Positions 26,100 to 35,209 of a DNA stretch of 64,000 nt are shown in pieces. Source of the stretch: Streptomyces misionensis (GTDB lineage: Bacteria; Actinomycetota; Actinomycetes; Streptomycetales; Streptomycetaceae); contig NZ_FNTD01000004.1 of NCBI RefSeq assembly GCF_900104815.1, positions 3,798,501 through 3,862,500 of the forward strand. Direction: 5' to 3'. Under the pieces are notes generated by a model. That model saw only the letters and a list, made by a program, of their open reading frames with translations, was not told the origin of the DNA and did no database searches. A program made the translations under genes and the position numbers. The first letter of the stretch is position 1. Each line of letters starts with the position of its first letter.

Positions 26100-26937
26100 G
26101 GGACCTCGCCGTCCACAGCTCGGGGAACACGTTCTTGCGGGCGCGCTTCTCCAGCCAGGCGACCCCGGCGGAGCCGCCGGTACCGGCCTTGGCGCCCATC
26201 GCGCGGCGGGTGGCGACGAGATGGTCGTTGCGCCAGCGCCACACCAGTTCGGCCACGTCGGTCAACGCCTCGCCGAGCCGGACCAGTTCGCCGTCCTGGT
26301 CGCCGGAGTAGACCCGCGCCCAGACCTGTTCGACGGCCTCCGAAGGCTCGTAGCGCTGGGCGACGTCGCGCTCCAGGACGGCGTCCGGGACGGCGTGGCC
26401 GCGGCGGGCCAGCAGCCGCAGCACCTCGTCGTAGAGGCTGGGCTCGTGCAGCGCCTTCTCCAGCTCCGCGTGCGCGCGGGGCGCGCCGCGGTGCGGAACG
26501 AGCATGGAGGCGGACTTGTCGCCGAGCAGGAACTCCAGGCGCCGGTACATCGCGGACTGGAAGCCGGACCCCTCGCCGAGCGCGCCGCGGTAGGAGTTGA
26601 ACTGGGCGGGCGTGAGGGCGGCGAGCGGGGTCCAGGAGGCGTTCAGGGCCTCCAGTTCGCGCACGGAACGCTTCAGCGCGGCGATCGCGGTCGGCACGTC
26701 GTCCGAGCGGAGCGCCTTCGCGGCGGTCTCCCACTCGTGCACGAGCACCGTGAACCACAGCTCCATCACCTGGGTGGTGACCAGGAAGACCATCTCTCCG
26801 GGATCGTCGGAGAGGGTGTGCTGGAGGTGGGTGAGCAGGTCCGCGCGCACGTAGTCCTCGTACGGCGTGGTACCGGCGAAGTCGAGATGCGGGGTCTCGG
26901 GCTCAGCGGCCTCGTGGGGGTGAGCCTGTTGGGACAT
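26092..26937 (-). CDS. kynA: tryptophan 2,3-dioxygenase
   Basis: A 281-residue haem dioxygenase converting L-tryptophan to N-formylkynurenine. The C-terminal signature is intact: WRNDHLVATRRAMG provides the proximal haem His and AKAGTGGSAGVAWL the substrate carboxylate/ammonium-binding loop. The N-terminal distal segment reads FLVTTQVMELW, where most characterised enzymes have His before Gln; here it is Thr55. First gene of kynA-kynU. The AGGAG-like SD and ATG at 26937 are clear (CAGGAGACAGCG upstream). Confidence 0.93.
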   Translation of the reverse strand: MSQQAHPHEAAEPETPHLDFAGTTPYEDYVRADLLTHLQHTLSDDPGEMVFLVTTQVMELWFTVLVHEWETAAKALRSDDVPTAIAALKRSVRELEALNASWTPLAALTPAQFNSYRGALGEGSGFQSAMYRRLEFLLGDKSASMLVPHRGAPRAHAELEKALHEPSLYDEVLRLLARRGHAVPDAVLERDVAQRYEPSEAVEQVWARVYSGDQDGELVRLGEALTDVAELVWRWRNDHLVATRRAMGAKAGTGGSAGVAWLEKRARKNVFPELWTARSHV

Positions 26938-27042
26938 CGCTGTCTCCTGTTGTTACTCCGGGTAGCGGTCCGCCCCTGCCGATGCCGGCACGGGGGCCCC
27001 GGTCCCCACTCGCATCCTCCGCAATCACCCCGGGTACGGCAA

Positions 27043-27066
27043 GGCCCGCCTGCTGCCAGACGGGCC
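27043..27066 (-). terminator. terminator after the DUF3151 gene
   Basis: GGCCCGCCTG and CAGACGGGCC pair with one mismatch around a CTGC loop, 22 bp beyond the DUF3151 stop and ahead of the kynA promoter. Confidence 0.5.
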
Positions 27067-27087
27067 ACACAGGTGACACGGGGTGTA

Positions 27088-27501
27088 TCAGCCGAGGGTC
27101 TGCGCCGCGGTGGGCGAGGAGTCCTTCAGGAACTGGGTGCAGCGCTCGTACTCCTCCTGCTCGCCGATGGCCTGGGCGGCGCGGGCGAGGGCGTGCAGGG
27201 CGCGCAGGAAGCCGCGGTTGGGCTCGTGCTCCCAGGGCACGGGGCCGTGGCCCTTCCAGCCGCTGCGGCGCAGCGCGTCCAGACCCCGGTGGTAGCCGGT
27301 GCGGGCGTAGGCGTACGACTCCACGACCGCGCCGCGCTCGAAGGCGTCGTCGGCCAGCTGGGCCCAGGCGAGGGAGGAGGTGGGGTGCGCGGCGGCGACC
27401 TCCGCGGGGGCGGTGCCCCCGGCGAGCTGCTCCCGGGGCTCCGGGTCGTCGGGCAGATGGGTCGGGGGCGGTCCGCCGAGCAGGTTCTCGTGAATGGTCA
27501 T
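27088..27501 (-). CDS. DUF3151 domain-containing protein
   Basis: A 137-residue conserved actinobacterial protein of the DUF3151 family, usually encoded near fbaA. It reads as alpha-helical with a TPR-like pattern (SSLAWAQLADDAFERG; RGFLRALHALARAAQAIG) and no membrane segment. The ATG at 27501 begins MTIHENLLGGPPPTHLPD, the family N-terminus; longer readings belong to another frame. Function unknown. Confidence 0.9.
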   Translation of the reverse strand: MTIHENLLGGPPPTHLPDDPEPREQLAGGTAPAEVAAAHPTSSLAWAQLADDAFERGAVVESYAYARTGYHRGLDALRRSGWKGHGPVPWEHEPNRGFLRALHALARAAQAIGEQEEYERCTQFLKDSSPTAAQTLG

Positions 27502-27554
27502 GGGTTCAGTCTCGCGTATGCGCTGTCGTCGCGGCGGGGCGCGTCGTCCTTCGC

Positions 27555-29045
27555 TCAGGTCCCGCGGGTCCCGGTGCCGAGGCGGCGGCCGGTGCCGCCG
27601 TCCGGCTCCAGCGGCGGGGCCGTGAGCGCGCAGTGCGTGTGCCGCTGCGGGTGCCGGCAGTCCGGCGTCGGCCTGCCCTTGACCAGGAAGAACGCCAGAC
27701 CCGCGCCCACCACCAGCACCCCCGCGCAGATCGGCATCGCCCGCCGGAAGGCCGCGTCGAACGCCGTCGCGGAGCGGTACGCGTCCGCCCCCATCCCCGC
27801 CAGCAGCGGCAGCGCGGCGACCGCGACCAGGCCCGCCGCCCGCGCCGCCGCGTTGTTGATGCCGCTGGCCACGCCCGCCCGCGCGGTGTCGACGGAGGCG
27901 AGGACCGTCGCGGTCAGCGGCGCGACCAGGACGACCATCCCCGCGCCCATCACCAGCAGCGCGGGCAGCACGTCCACCGGGTAGCTCGCCCCCGGCCCGA
28001 CCCGCAGCATCAGCAGCATCGCCGCCGCGCACAGCAGCGGCCCCACGGTCAGCGGCAGGCGGGGCCCGGTGCGGTCGGACAGCGCGCCCGAGCCGGAGGA
28101 GAACAGCAGCATCAAGGCGGTGGTCGGCAGCAGCGCCGTGCCCGCGACCAGCGGGGACCAGCCGACCGCCACCTGCAACTGGAGCGCGGTGAGGAAGAAG
28201 AAGCCGCCGAAGGCCGCGTACACGCACAGCGTGACCAGGTTGACCGCCGTGAACTGGCGGGAGGCGAACAGGTCCGGCGGCAGCATGGGGTCGGGGTGGT
28301 GCCGTTCGACGTACACGAAGGCGACCGCCGCGGCCAGCCCGGCGACCGCGCCGGCCACCACCGCCGCCGTACCGCCGCGCGCCTCGATGAGAGCGTAGGT
28401 CAGCAGCGCGAGGGCGAGGGCCCCGAGCACCGCGCCGAGGACGTCGAAGCGGCCGTGGGCGCCCTCGTCGGCGGACTCGGGCACGTGCCGCAGGGCCACC
28501 GGCACGCACAGCAGGGCGAGCGGCACGTTCAGCAGGAAGACCCAGCGCCAGCCGGGCCCGGAGACCAGCCAGCCGCCCAGGAAGGGTCCTACGGCCGCGC
28601 CGATCCCGCCGAACCCGGACCACAGGCCGACGGCCCGGCTCCGGTCGTCGGGATGGAAGGACGCCTGGATCAGGGCCAGCGAGCCGGGGGTGAGCAGCGC
28701 CCCGCCGATGCCCTGAAGGGCCCGCGCGGCGATCAGCAGACCCGAGGTCGGCGCGATGCCGCACAGCAGGGAGGCGGTGGCGAACCAGACCACCCCGATC
28801 ACGAACACCTTCCGGCGGCCGTAGCGGTCGCCGAGCGAACCGCCGAGCAGGATCAGCCCGGCCAGCGTGACCATGTACGCGTTGACGGTCCACTGCAGGG
28901 CGCCCAGGCTCGCGTTCAGGTCGCGGCCGATGCGGGGCAGCGCCACGTTGACGACGGTCGAGTCCAGCATGGCCATGCTGGAGCCGAGCACCGTGGTGAG
29001 CAGGATCCAGGTGCCCTGGGACGAACCCAGCCGGACATCGGGCAT
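27555..29045 (-). CDS. MFS exporter, DHA2 (EmrB/QacA) family
   Basis: A 496-residue major facilitator with 14 predicted helices. Motifs are the antiporter opening MLDSTVVNVALPRIGRDL, motif A GGSLGDRYGRRKVF, LQGIGGALLTPGSLALI and motif C GIGAAVGPFLGGWL, which mark proton-coupled multidrug exporters. ATG 29045 is chosen; the longer frame to 29084 would intrude into the fbaA terminator. No local regulator is adjacent. The substrate is unknown. Confidence 0.93.
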   Translation of the reverse strand: MPDVRLGSSQGTWILLTTVLGSSMAMLDSTVVNVALPRIGRDLNASLGALQWTVNAYMVTLAGLILLGGSLGDRYGRRKVFVIGVVWFATASLLCGIAPTSGLLIAARALQGIGGALLTPGSLALIQASFHPDDRSRAVGLWSGFGGIGAAVGPFLGGWLVSGPGWRWVFLLNVPLALLCVPVALRHVPESADEGAHGRFDVLGAVLGALALALLTYALIEARGGTAAVVAGAVAGLAAAVAFVYVERHHPDPMLPPDLFASRQFTAVNLVTLCVYAAFGGFFFLTALQLQVAVGWSPLVAGTALLPTTALMLLFSSGSGALSDRTGPRLPLTVGPLLCAAAMLLMLRVGPGASYPVDVLPALLVMGAGMVVLVAPLTATVLASVDTARAGVASGINNAAARAAGLVAVAALPLLAGMGADAYRSATAFDAAFRRAMPICAGVLVVGAGLAFFLVKGRPTPDCRHPQRHTHCALTAPPLEPDGGTGRRLGTGTRGT

Positions 29046-29067
29046 GCCCCCACATATACAGCGATAC

Positions 29068-29102
29068 GGCGGACCCGGCGCCATGAGGACGCCGGACCCG
29101 CC
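29068..29102 (-). terminator. terminator of fbaA
   Basis: A 13-bp stem with a 2-bp internal mismatch (GGCGGACCCGGCG with CGCCGGACCCGCC), 14 bp past the fbaA stop. Confidence 0.55.
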
Positions 29103-29115
29103 GTGGCCGTACCGC

Positions 29116-30138
29116 TTACTTGATCTTGTTGCCCGCCGAGCGCAGGTGCTGCGTGGCCTCGACGACGCGGGCGGCCATGCCCGCCTCGGCCAGCTTGCCC
29201 CAGGTGCGCGGGTCGTAGGCCTTCTTGTTGCCGACCTCGCCGTCCACCTTCAGGACACCGTCGTAGTTCGCGAACATGTGGCCGGCGACCGGGCGGGTGA
29301 ACGCGTACTGGGTGTCGGTGTCGAGGTTCATCTTCACCACGCCGTTCTCCAGCGCGGTCTGGATCTCCTGCTCGGTGGAGCCGGAGCCGCCGTGGAAGAC
29401 GAAGTCGAACGGGGACTCCTTGCCGAACCGCGCGGCCACGCCCTCGTTCAGCTCCTTGAGCAGCTCGGGACGCAGGACCACGTTGCCCGGCTTGTACACG
29501 CCGTGCACGTTGCCGAAGGACGCGGCCAGCAGGTAGCGGCCCTTCTCGCCGAGGCCCAGCGCCTCCGCCGTGCGGATCGCGTCGTCGACCGTGGTGTACA
29601 GCGAGTCGTTGATCTCGTGCGAGACGCCGTCCTCCTCACCGCCGGTCGGGGTGATCTCCACCTCCAGGATGATCTTGGCGGCGCGGGCCTGCTCCAGCAG
29701 CTCCTGCGCGATCTCCAGGTTGTCGGCGAGGGTCTCGGCGGAGCCGTCCCACATGTGCGACTGGAACAGCGGGGGGAGACCGGAGTCGACGCGCTTCCTC
29801 GACAGGGCGATCAGCGGACGGACGTACCCGTCGAGCTTGTCCTTCGGGCAGTGGTCGGTGTGCAGCGCGATGTTGACCGGGTACTTCTCCGCGACGATGT
29901 GCGCGAACTCGGCGAGCGCGACCGCGCCGGTCACCATGTCCTTGCTGTACTGGCCGCCGAGGAACTCGGCGCCACCCGTGGAGATCTGGACGATGCCGTC
30001 GCTCTCCGCCTCCGCGAAGCCGCGCAGCGCCGCGTGCAGGGTCTGGCTGGAGGTCACGTTGATGGCCGGGTAGGCGAACTTGCCTGCCTTCGCCCGGTCG
30101 AGCATCTCGGCGTAGACCTCGGGGGTTGCGATGGGCAT
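29116..30138 (-). CDS. fbaA: class II fructose-bisphosphate aldolase
   Basis: Zinc-dependent aldolase of glycolysis and gluconeogenesis, cleaving fructose-1,6-bisphosphate. At 340 residues it is typical of the FbaA group. Metal and substrate motifs are HTDHCPKDKLDGYVRPLI, LEVEITPTGGEEDG, SFGNVHGVYKPGN and FVFHGGSGSTEQE. ATG 30138 has AAGGAG at a good distance. It stands alone with its own terminator and is likely constitutive. Confidence 0.98.
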   Translation of the reverse strand: MPIATPEVYAEMLDRAKAGKFAYPAINVTSSQTLHAALRGFAEAESDGIVQISTGGAEFLGGQYSKDMVTGAVALAEFAHIVAEKYPVNIALHTDHCPKDKLDGYVRPLIALSRKRVDSGLPPLFQSHMWDGSAETLADNLEIAQELLEQARAAKIILEVEITPTGGEEDGVSHEINDSLYTTVDDAIRTAEALGLGEKGRYLLAASFGNVHGVYKPGNVVLRPELLKELNEGVAARFGKESPFDFVFHGGSGSTEQEIQTALENGVVKMNLDTDTQYAFTRPVAGHMFANYDGVLKVDGEVGNKKAYDPRTWGKLAEAGMAARVVEATQHLRSAGNKIK

Positions 30139-30228
30139 CTGTCCGCTCCTTGTGTTGCGGGTTCGTGTTCTGCGTACGGCCCTGACCTAGACCTGATGGG
30201 TGACGTCGTCGTCGGCCCCATCTTTCCA

Positions 30229-30314
30229 GACGGGGGGTACCGGACGGCGCCCCCCGAATCCAGGTCAACCGGACGGGGGGTACCGGACGGCGCCCCCCAA
30301 GTCCAGGTCAAAGG
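30229..30314. repeat. 43-bp tandem duplication containing hairpins, between fbaA and pyrE
   Basis: Two adjoining 43-bp units (30229-30271, 30272-30314) differ at five positions or fewer. Each contains GGGGGG and CCCCCC arms around TACCGGACGGCG, then CCAGGTCAA. Each can fold into a terminator-like hairpin. The array begins 6 bp past the pyrE stop on the minus strand and ends 90 bp before the fbaA start, so a duplicated pyrE terminator is the simplest reading. Confidence 0.85.
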
Positions 30315-30320
30315 GGCGTG

Positions 30321-30869
30321 TCAGTCCAGACCCAGTTCATCCTTCGAGAAGGCGAATCGGTACGGAACACCCGCGCCGGCCTCGATCTTCTCGGCGGCCC
30401 CGGTCGCCCGGTCCACGATGGTCGCGACGGCGACGACCTCGGCACCGGCCTCCCGCACGGCCTCCACGGCGGTCAGCGGCGAACCACCGGTGGTGGAGGT
30501 GTCCTCGACCACCAGCACCCGACGGCCCGCGATGTCCGGACCCTCGACCCGGCGCTGCAGCCCGTGCGCCTTGGCCGCCTTGCGCACCACGAAGGCGTCC
30601 AGCCGCCGCCCGCGCGCGGCGGCGGCGTGCAGCATGGCGGCCGCGACCGGGTCGGCGCCCATGGTGAGTCCGCCCACCGCGTCGAACTCCAGGTCCGCGG
30701 TCAGATCCAGGAGCACCTGGCCGACCAGCGGGGCGGCCTCGCCGTCGAGGGTGATACGGCGCAGGTCCACGTAGTAGTCGGCTTCCAGACCCGAGGAGAG
30801 GGTCACCTTGCCGTGCACCACGGCCTTGTCCTTGATCTGCTGAAGGAGCTCAGCACGCACGTCCGTCAT
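30321..30869 (-). CDS. pyrE: orotate phosphoribosyltransferase
   Basis: PyrE joins orotate with PRPP to give OMP in pyrimidine synthesis. The protein has 182 residues, with ADYYVDLRRITLDGEA near the N-terminus and the PRPP loop VLVVEDTSTTGGS intact. The start lies 10 bp downstream of the aldose epimerase stop, so the two are co-transcribed. A duplicated hairpin follows. Confidence 0.97.
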   Translation of the reverse strand: MTDVRAELLQQIKDKAVVHGKVTLSSGLEADYYVDLRRITLDGEAAPLVGQVLLDLTADLEFDAVGGLTMGADPVAAAMLHAAAARGRRLDAFVVRKAAKAHGLQRRVEGPDIAGRRVLVVEDTSTTGGSPLTAVEAVREAGAEVVAVATIVDRATGAAEKIEAGAGVPYRFAFSKDELGLD

Positions 30870-30879
30870 GCCGCCCAGC

Positions 30880-31668
30880 TTAAAGGCGACGCCAGCTCCA
30901 GGTCGTGGCCGCCTCCAGCGGCTCCAGGGGCGTGACCAGGCGCGGCTGGGTGTTCAGCCCGTTGGGCGGGCCGGTCTGCGGCTCCACGCAGACCGCCTCG
31001 GCCTGCTCGTCGTAGACCACCACCCACTCCTCGCGGCTGGCCACCGTCAGCTCCAGCCGCTGCGGCCAGGTGAGGGTGACGTCGACGCCGCCGGGCATGC
31101 CGAAGCAGTCGTCCCACGGGCCGGGCGCGGGGTCGATGCGGTTGCCGGTGGGCAGGTGGTCGGCGCCGCGCTCCTCCTGCCAGGCGGGCTTGAAGTCCAG
31201 GGTCACGTCCGCGCCGCCGAGGTTGCGGCGGAACCAGGGGTGCCAGCCGATCTGCGCCGGGTAGGAGTCCTCGTACGTCTCCACCGACATCGTCAGCGTC
31301 ACGCTGTCCTCGGTGAGCGTGACGACCTGGGTGACGCGGCCGGAGTGCGGCCAGGGATCGGTCAGCTCGTGCGTGATCACCGCCTCGTTCTCCGTGACGC
31401 GCGCGGTGCGCCAGGCGCCGTCGCGGGCGGTGCCGTGGATGGCGTGCGGCGGGGAGTTCAGCGGCATCTGGCGGACGGTGCCGCCGTCGAGGAACCGGCC
31501 GTCGCGGATGCGCCCGCACCAAGGCACCATCGGGAAACAGCCGAACTTGGGGCCCTGGCGCAGCAGTTCCGTGCCGCCGATCCGCAGCCCGCCGATGCGG
31601 CCGCCGTTCCCGGGCCGCACGATCACCTCCGCGTCGCCCGCGGTCAGCGTGATGTCTTCGTCACTCAC
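30880..31668 (-). CDS. aldose 1-epimerase family protein
   Basis: A 262-residue galactose-mutarotase-fold enzyme, expected to interconvert sugar anomers or phosphosugar C6 epimers. Family features are FPMVPWCGRIRDGRF, SPPHAIHGTARDGAW with the active-site His, and IGWHPWFRR. The start is GTG. It precedes pyrE by 10 bp. The precise sugar is not deducible; YeaD-like hexose-6-phosphate epimerases are close relatives. Confidence 0.9.
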   Translation of the reverse strand: MSDEDITLTAGDAEVIVRPGNGGRIGGLRIGGTELLRQGPKFGCFPMVPWCGRIRDGRFLDGGTVRQMPLNSPPHAIHGTARDGAWRTARVTENEAVITHELTDPWPHSGRVTQVVTLTEDSVTLTMSVETYEDSYPAQIGWHPWFRRNLGGADVTLDFKPAWQEERGADHLPTGNRIDPAPGPWDDCFGMPGGVDVTLTWPQRLELTVASREEWVVVYDEQAEAVCVEPQTGPPNGLNTQPRLVTPLEPLEAATTWSWRRL

Positions 31669-31772
31669 AAGGCGACAGTACTGGGCAGCCGCCCCGGGCG
31701 GGTCCGGGACGTGTCCGATACGCGGCTGAGCCGCGCGGACGGGGCCGGCGGCGCCGCGGACGGACTACGGCG

Positions 31773-32573
31773 TCAACGACGCTTCCGCAGCGCTCTGCCC
31801 ACCACGATCGCCGAGGCGACCGCCAGCGCGGCGGCCGGCGCGGCCCACCGCAGGGCCTGGTTCGCGGTGACCGTCTGCGGCGCCGGAACCGGGGCGTAAC
31901 GGCCCCGCGGCGGCGCGTGGTCGACCTCCTCGGCGCTGCGGCCGATCATCGTGCGCCGGGCGTGCGCGGCCTCGGCGGGCGGTACGCCGGTGTCCGCGAA
32001 GTCGCCCGCGGACGCCTCCGCGTCCTCCCCGTCCTCCGCCTCCTCCTCGTCGTCGCTGTCCGCGTCGAGCGAGGATGGCGGAATCTCGGTGTCGAAGACG
32101 GAGGTGTGCCCGCTCTCCGCCTCCGGGGCCTCTCCCGTCTCCCGCGCCTCCTCCGTCCGCTCCCCGAGCGCCTCCAGGAACCGGTTCAGCAGCCGGGTCG
32201 CCGCCGAGGCCACCGCGTCCGCGGGCAGTTCCGCGAGGCGTCCGGTCGCGTCGGCCGCGCCCGAGACGGTGACGGTGGTGCCGTCGTCGGTCCCGGTGAG
32301 GCGGAGGGTGAGGGCGAGCTTGACCGAGCCGCTGCCGCGGGCCTCGGTGGCGTCGCCCTCGACGGCGTAGCCGCCGTCCTCGCGGGCGTGCACCCGCGCC
32401 GTGCCGCGATAGGTGACGGAATGTCCGCCGACGCGCAGCTTCAGGCGGCCGGCGACGGGCGGGGCGCCGGCGTCCTGCTGGAGACCGGGAACGGCTCGGG
32501 CGACACGCGCGGGATCGGCGAGTGCCGCGGTGAGACGGCCGGCCGGGACCGGGACGAAGACCTGGTGCTCCAT
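31773..32573 (-). CDS. CoxG-like SRPBCC protein with C-terminal membrane anchor
   Basis: A 266-residue protein. Residues 1-145 form an SRPBCC (START-like) lipid-binding fold of the CoxG group (MEHQVFVPVPAGRLTAALAD; SVTYRGTARVHARE). An acidic, Asp/Glu-rich linker (DADSDDEEEAEDGEDAE) follows, and a single helix near the C-terminus (ALRWAAPAAALAVASAIVVG) ends in RALRKRR, giving a tail-anchor topology. No carbon monoxide dehydrogenase genes are near, so a general membrane-linked role is likely. ATG 32573 is preferred over the longer frame. Confidence 0.82.
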   Translation of the reverse strand: MEHQVFVPVPAGRLTAALADPARVARAVPGLQQDAGAPPVAGRLKLRVGGHSVTYRGTARVHAREDGGYAVEGDATEARGSGSVKLALTLRLTGTDDGTTVTVSGAADATGRLAELPADAVASAATRLLNRFLEALGERTEEARETGEAPEAESGHTSVFDTEIPPSSLDADSDDEEEAEDGEDAEASAGDFADTGVPPAEAAHARRTMIGRSAEEVDHAPPRGRYAPVPAPQTVTANQALRWAAPAAALAVASAIVVGRALRKRR

Positions 32574-32643
32574 GTCGGCTGAGCCTACCCACGAGCGGCC
32601 GGGTCGTACCCTCGCGGGAACCGGCACATGCGGGCGCGGCCGT

Positions 32644-34281
32644 TCAGTACCGCGGATGGATCAGCGTGGAGGCGGGCAGTGCGCCGATCCGGGTCCGCTC
32701 GGCGGCCCGCCGGTCCGCGGCGAGGGCCGCGGGGGTGAGGGTGCCGGCGGGGGCGGCCGGGTCCAGGCGCAGGGGCGGGGCGGTGCGGCCGGGCGCGGCC
32801 AGCAGGAAGCCCCAGTCGGGCGGCGCCCCGGGGGCGCCGGCCGAGCGGTCGGGCCCGGACGGGAAGCCGGGGTCGTGGCCGAGGACCCGGTAGGGGGTGG
32901 CGGCGAGGCCGGCGGCGCGCAGGGTCGCGGCGACGGTCCAGAAGCCGCGGGGGCGGCCGGTGAGCGGTCCGGCGTGCACGACGAGCCGGCCGCCGGGGGC
33001 GAGCACGCGGCGGGCCAGCCCGTAGAACTCCTCGGAGTACAGCTTGGTGCTGGCGCTGATGCCGGGGTCGGGGAGGTCGGCGATCACCACGTCGTACGAG
33101 GCGGCCGGCGTGGTGCGCAGCCGGGCGAGGGCGTCGGCGACGACGAGGCGGACGCGGGGGTCGGCGTAGGCGTGCCCGTTGGCGGCGGCGAGTCCGGGAT
33201 CACGACGGGCCAACTCCGCGAGCCGTCCGTCGAGTTCGACGATGTCCACGCGGTGTACGCCGGGGTGGCGCAGCACCGCGCGGGCGGCGAGGCCGTCGCC
33301 GCCGCCGAGGATCAGCACCCGGGCGTGCGGTCCGGCGAGGGCGGGGTCGACCAGGGCCTCGTGGTAGCGGCGGGCGTCCTGGCCGCCGACGCGCAGCCGT
33401 CCGTCGAGGTAGAGGTCGAGGGGGCGGCCGTCGGTGCCGCCCGCGAGGACGACCTCCTGCACCCCGGTCTGCACGGCGACCCGCACGTCCGGGCCGTACA
33501 CCGCCTCGCGCGCGGCGCGTTCGAAGGCGCCGGAGAGGGCGGCGGCCGAGGCGAGCACGCCGAGGACGGCGACGCCGAGGAGGGGCAGGGTCCAGCGGGC
33601 GCGCCGGCCGAGGTCGCGCCGGAACAGGCCGAGGACGAGGGCGCCGCCGGCCACCACGTTGACCGTGCCGGTGAGCAGCGCACCGGTCAGCTGACCGCAG
33701 AACGGCAGCAGTACGAAGGGGAAGGCGAGGCCGCCGACCAGGGCGCCGACGTAGTCCGCGGCGAACAGGTCGGCCACCGCGCAGCCCGCGTCCTGGTGGC
33801 GGATGCGCTGGATCAGCTCCATCAGCAGCGGCACCTCGACGCCGATGAGCAGACCGATGGCGAGCGAGAAGGCGACCAGCAGGCAGCGGGGGCCCTCGGT
33901 CCAGGGGCCGCCCCACCCGCCGGTCCAGGCGAAGACGGCGTACAGCGCCATCGCGCTGCACCCGCCGACCAGGGCGAGGAGGATCTCGACGGCGCCGAAC
34001 GCGGCGGCCGTGTGCCGGCGCAGCCGTTTGGCGCCCAGCGAGCCGATGCCCATCGCGAAGACCATCACGGACAGCACGACGGAGGACTGGGTGACGGAGT
34101 CGCCGATCAAGTACGAGGCGAAGGCGAGGAGTTCGAGTTCGTACACGAGCCCGCAGGCCGCGCAGACGAAGACGCACGCGAGCACCAGGAACCGCCCGGT
34201 GCCGGGCCGGACGGGCAGCCGTGCCGGGCCCCTCCAGGAGGGCGGGGCACCCGGGGGCGCGGGAGCGTGCGGTTCGATCAC
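32644..34281 (-). CDS. membrane-fused spermidine-synthase-like protein
   Basis: A 545-residue two-part protein. The N-terminal 240 residues hold about seven helices ([40 protein letters not shown]). The C-terminal part is a polyamine aminopropyltransferase fold with the SAM-like loop [15 protein letters not shown], acidic VDIVELDGR, and the catalytic-region [10 protein letters not shown]. Such fusions are common in actinobacteria and may transfer aminopropyl groups or act as SpeE-like methyltransferase relatives. Activity is uncertain. Confidence 0.88.
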   Translation of the reverse strand: MIEPHAPAPPGAPPSWRGPARLPVRPGTGRFLVLACVFVCAACGLVYELELLAFASYLIGDSVTQSSVVLSVMVFAMGIGSLGAKRLRRHTAAAFGAVEILLALVGGCSAMALYAVFAWTGGWGGPWTEGPRCLLVAFSLAIGLLIGVEVPLLMELIQRIRHQDAGCAVADLFAADYVGALVGGLAFPFVLLPFCGQLTGALLTGTVNVVAGGALVLGLFRRDLGRRARWTLPLLGVAVLGVLASAAALSGAFERAAREAVYGPDVRVAVQTGVQEVVLAGGTDGRPLDLYLDGRLRVGGQDARRYHEALVDPALAGPHARVLILGGGDGLAARAVLRHPGVHRVDIVELDGRLAELARRDPGLAAANGHAYADPRVRLVVADALARLRTTPAASYDVVIADLPDPGISASTKLYSEEFYGLARRVLAPGGRLVVHAGPLTGRPRGFWTVAATLRAAGLAATPYRVLGHDPGFPSGPDRSAGAPGAPPDWGFLLAAPGRTAPPLRLDPAAPAGTLTPAALAADRRAAERTRIGALPASTLIHPRY

Positions 34282-34360
34282 GCTGCGACGTTACGTTACT
34301 TCACGGGCACCCTTCGTCACCCGAAGGTGTGGATCCGGGAGCAGTTGTCCCGGTCCGGGT

Positions 34361-34915
34361 TTATGCCGCCCAGGCGTCCTCGCCGGGCTGCCCGGACCGC
34401 TCGGGGGTGCGCGCCCGCGCCCCCACCCGGGTGCGGGTGGCGACGAGTTGGCCGTCCTGCGGATAGGCGTGCCAGGTCCGCCAGTGCACATGGTCGTCGT
34501 GCCGCTGGGCCAGCATCGCGGTGAAGGCGTGCGGGCTGCCGGGGAAGACGCCGGCCAGGCCGTGCGGATGGTCGGCGACCAGGGCGAGCAACTCCTGGGC
34601 GCGGCCCGCGAAGGAGCCGGGGGTGAGCATCTCGACGCGCGCCGCGAACTCGTACTCCCAGTCGCCGACGCGCTTGGCGACGCCGAGCGGCAGCGGGGTG
34701 CTGGAGCCGGGGATGCAGGCCACCGTCTCCGAGCACAGGCCCCGCTCCTCCTCCAGGAGGACTTGGTGCGAGGCGCCGAGAAGTCTCAACTGCAGTTTGG
34801 CGCCCGTGAGTTCGAGGTCCAGGGTGGCCAGAGCGGGGAGCGGTTCGCGCCCCAGGGCCCAGGCGAGGTCGGCAGCGCGCGTATCGGTGTAACTGGTGTT
34901 CAGGGTCGTGAGCAT
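34361..34915 (-). CDS. DUF2617 family protein
   Basis: A 184-residue actinobacterial protein of the DUF2617 family (MLTTLNTSYTDTRAADLAWA opening; WRTWHAYPQDGQLVATRTRV near the end). It reads as a mixed alpha/beta soluble protein without signal or membrane segments. Function unknown. It lies 79 bp downstream of the spermidine-synthase-like gene's start, on the same strand. Confidence 0.88.
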   Translation of the reverse strand: MLTTLNTSYTDTRAADLAWALGREPLPALATLDLELTGAKLQLRLLGASHQVLLEEERGLCSETVACIPGSSTPLPLGVAKRVGDWEYEFAARVEMLTPGSFAGRAQELLALVADHPHGLAGVFPGSPHAFTAMLAQRHDDHVHWRTWHAYPQDGQLVATRTRVGARARTPERSGQPGEDAWAA

Positions 34916-35209
34916 GGATCGGCTCCGCTAACACGCAAATGAGGGAGATCGGCCGTGTCAGCCCAGCCGGCCCGGCCGGTACGAGGCGTCCGCGAGACGT
35001 CCTGGGGGCTGCGTTGGCTGCATTGGCGTTTTAGAGGGAATCATGAACAGAGGCGCTGCCACAGCGTTTTTACCCAACTTCGGGGGCATTCCATCCCCGG
35101 GGGGCTCACAGCTCATCTGTTCCACCACGGCGCACGCCCGGCGCGGGCGCGGAGGGCCCGCACCCCTCGTCCCAGTGGCCTCTCCGCACCGCCGTCCGGC
35201 CCGCCCGCC
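34916..35209. other. 294-bp gap without a confident gene
   Basis: Between the DUF2617 start and the Cys/Gly-rich gene stop. It has a locally AT-richer stretch (about 35010-35080) with a small hairpin CGCTGCCACAGCG. A possible plus-strand start at 35043 (AGAGGGA upstream) leads into low-complexity sequence antisense to the Cys/Gly-rich gene, so I do not call it. Confidence 0.5.

Noticed and set aside
30229..30314. An insertion-sequence end
   Set aside because: No transposase or terminal inverted repeats; simply two adjacent near-identical units.
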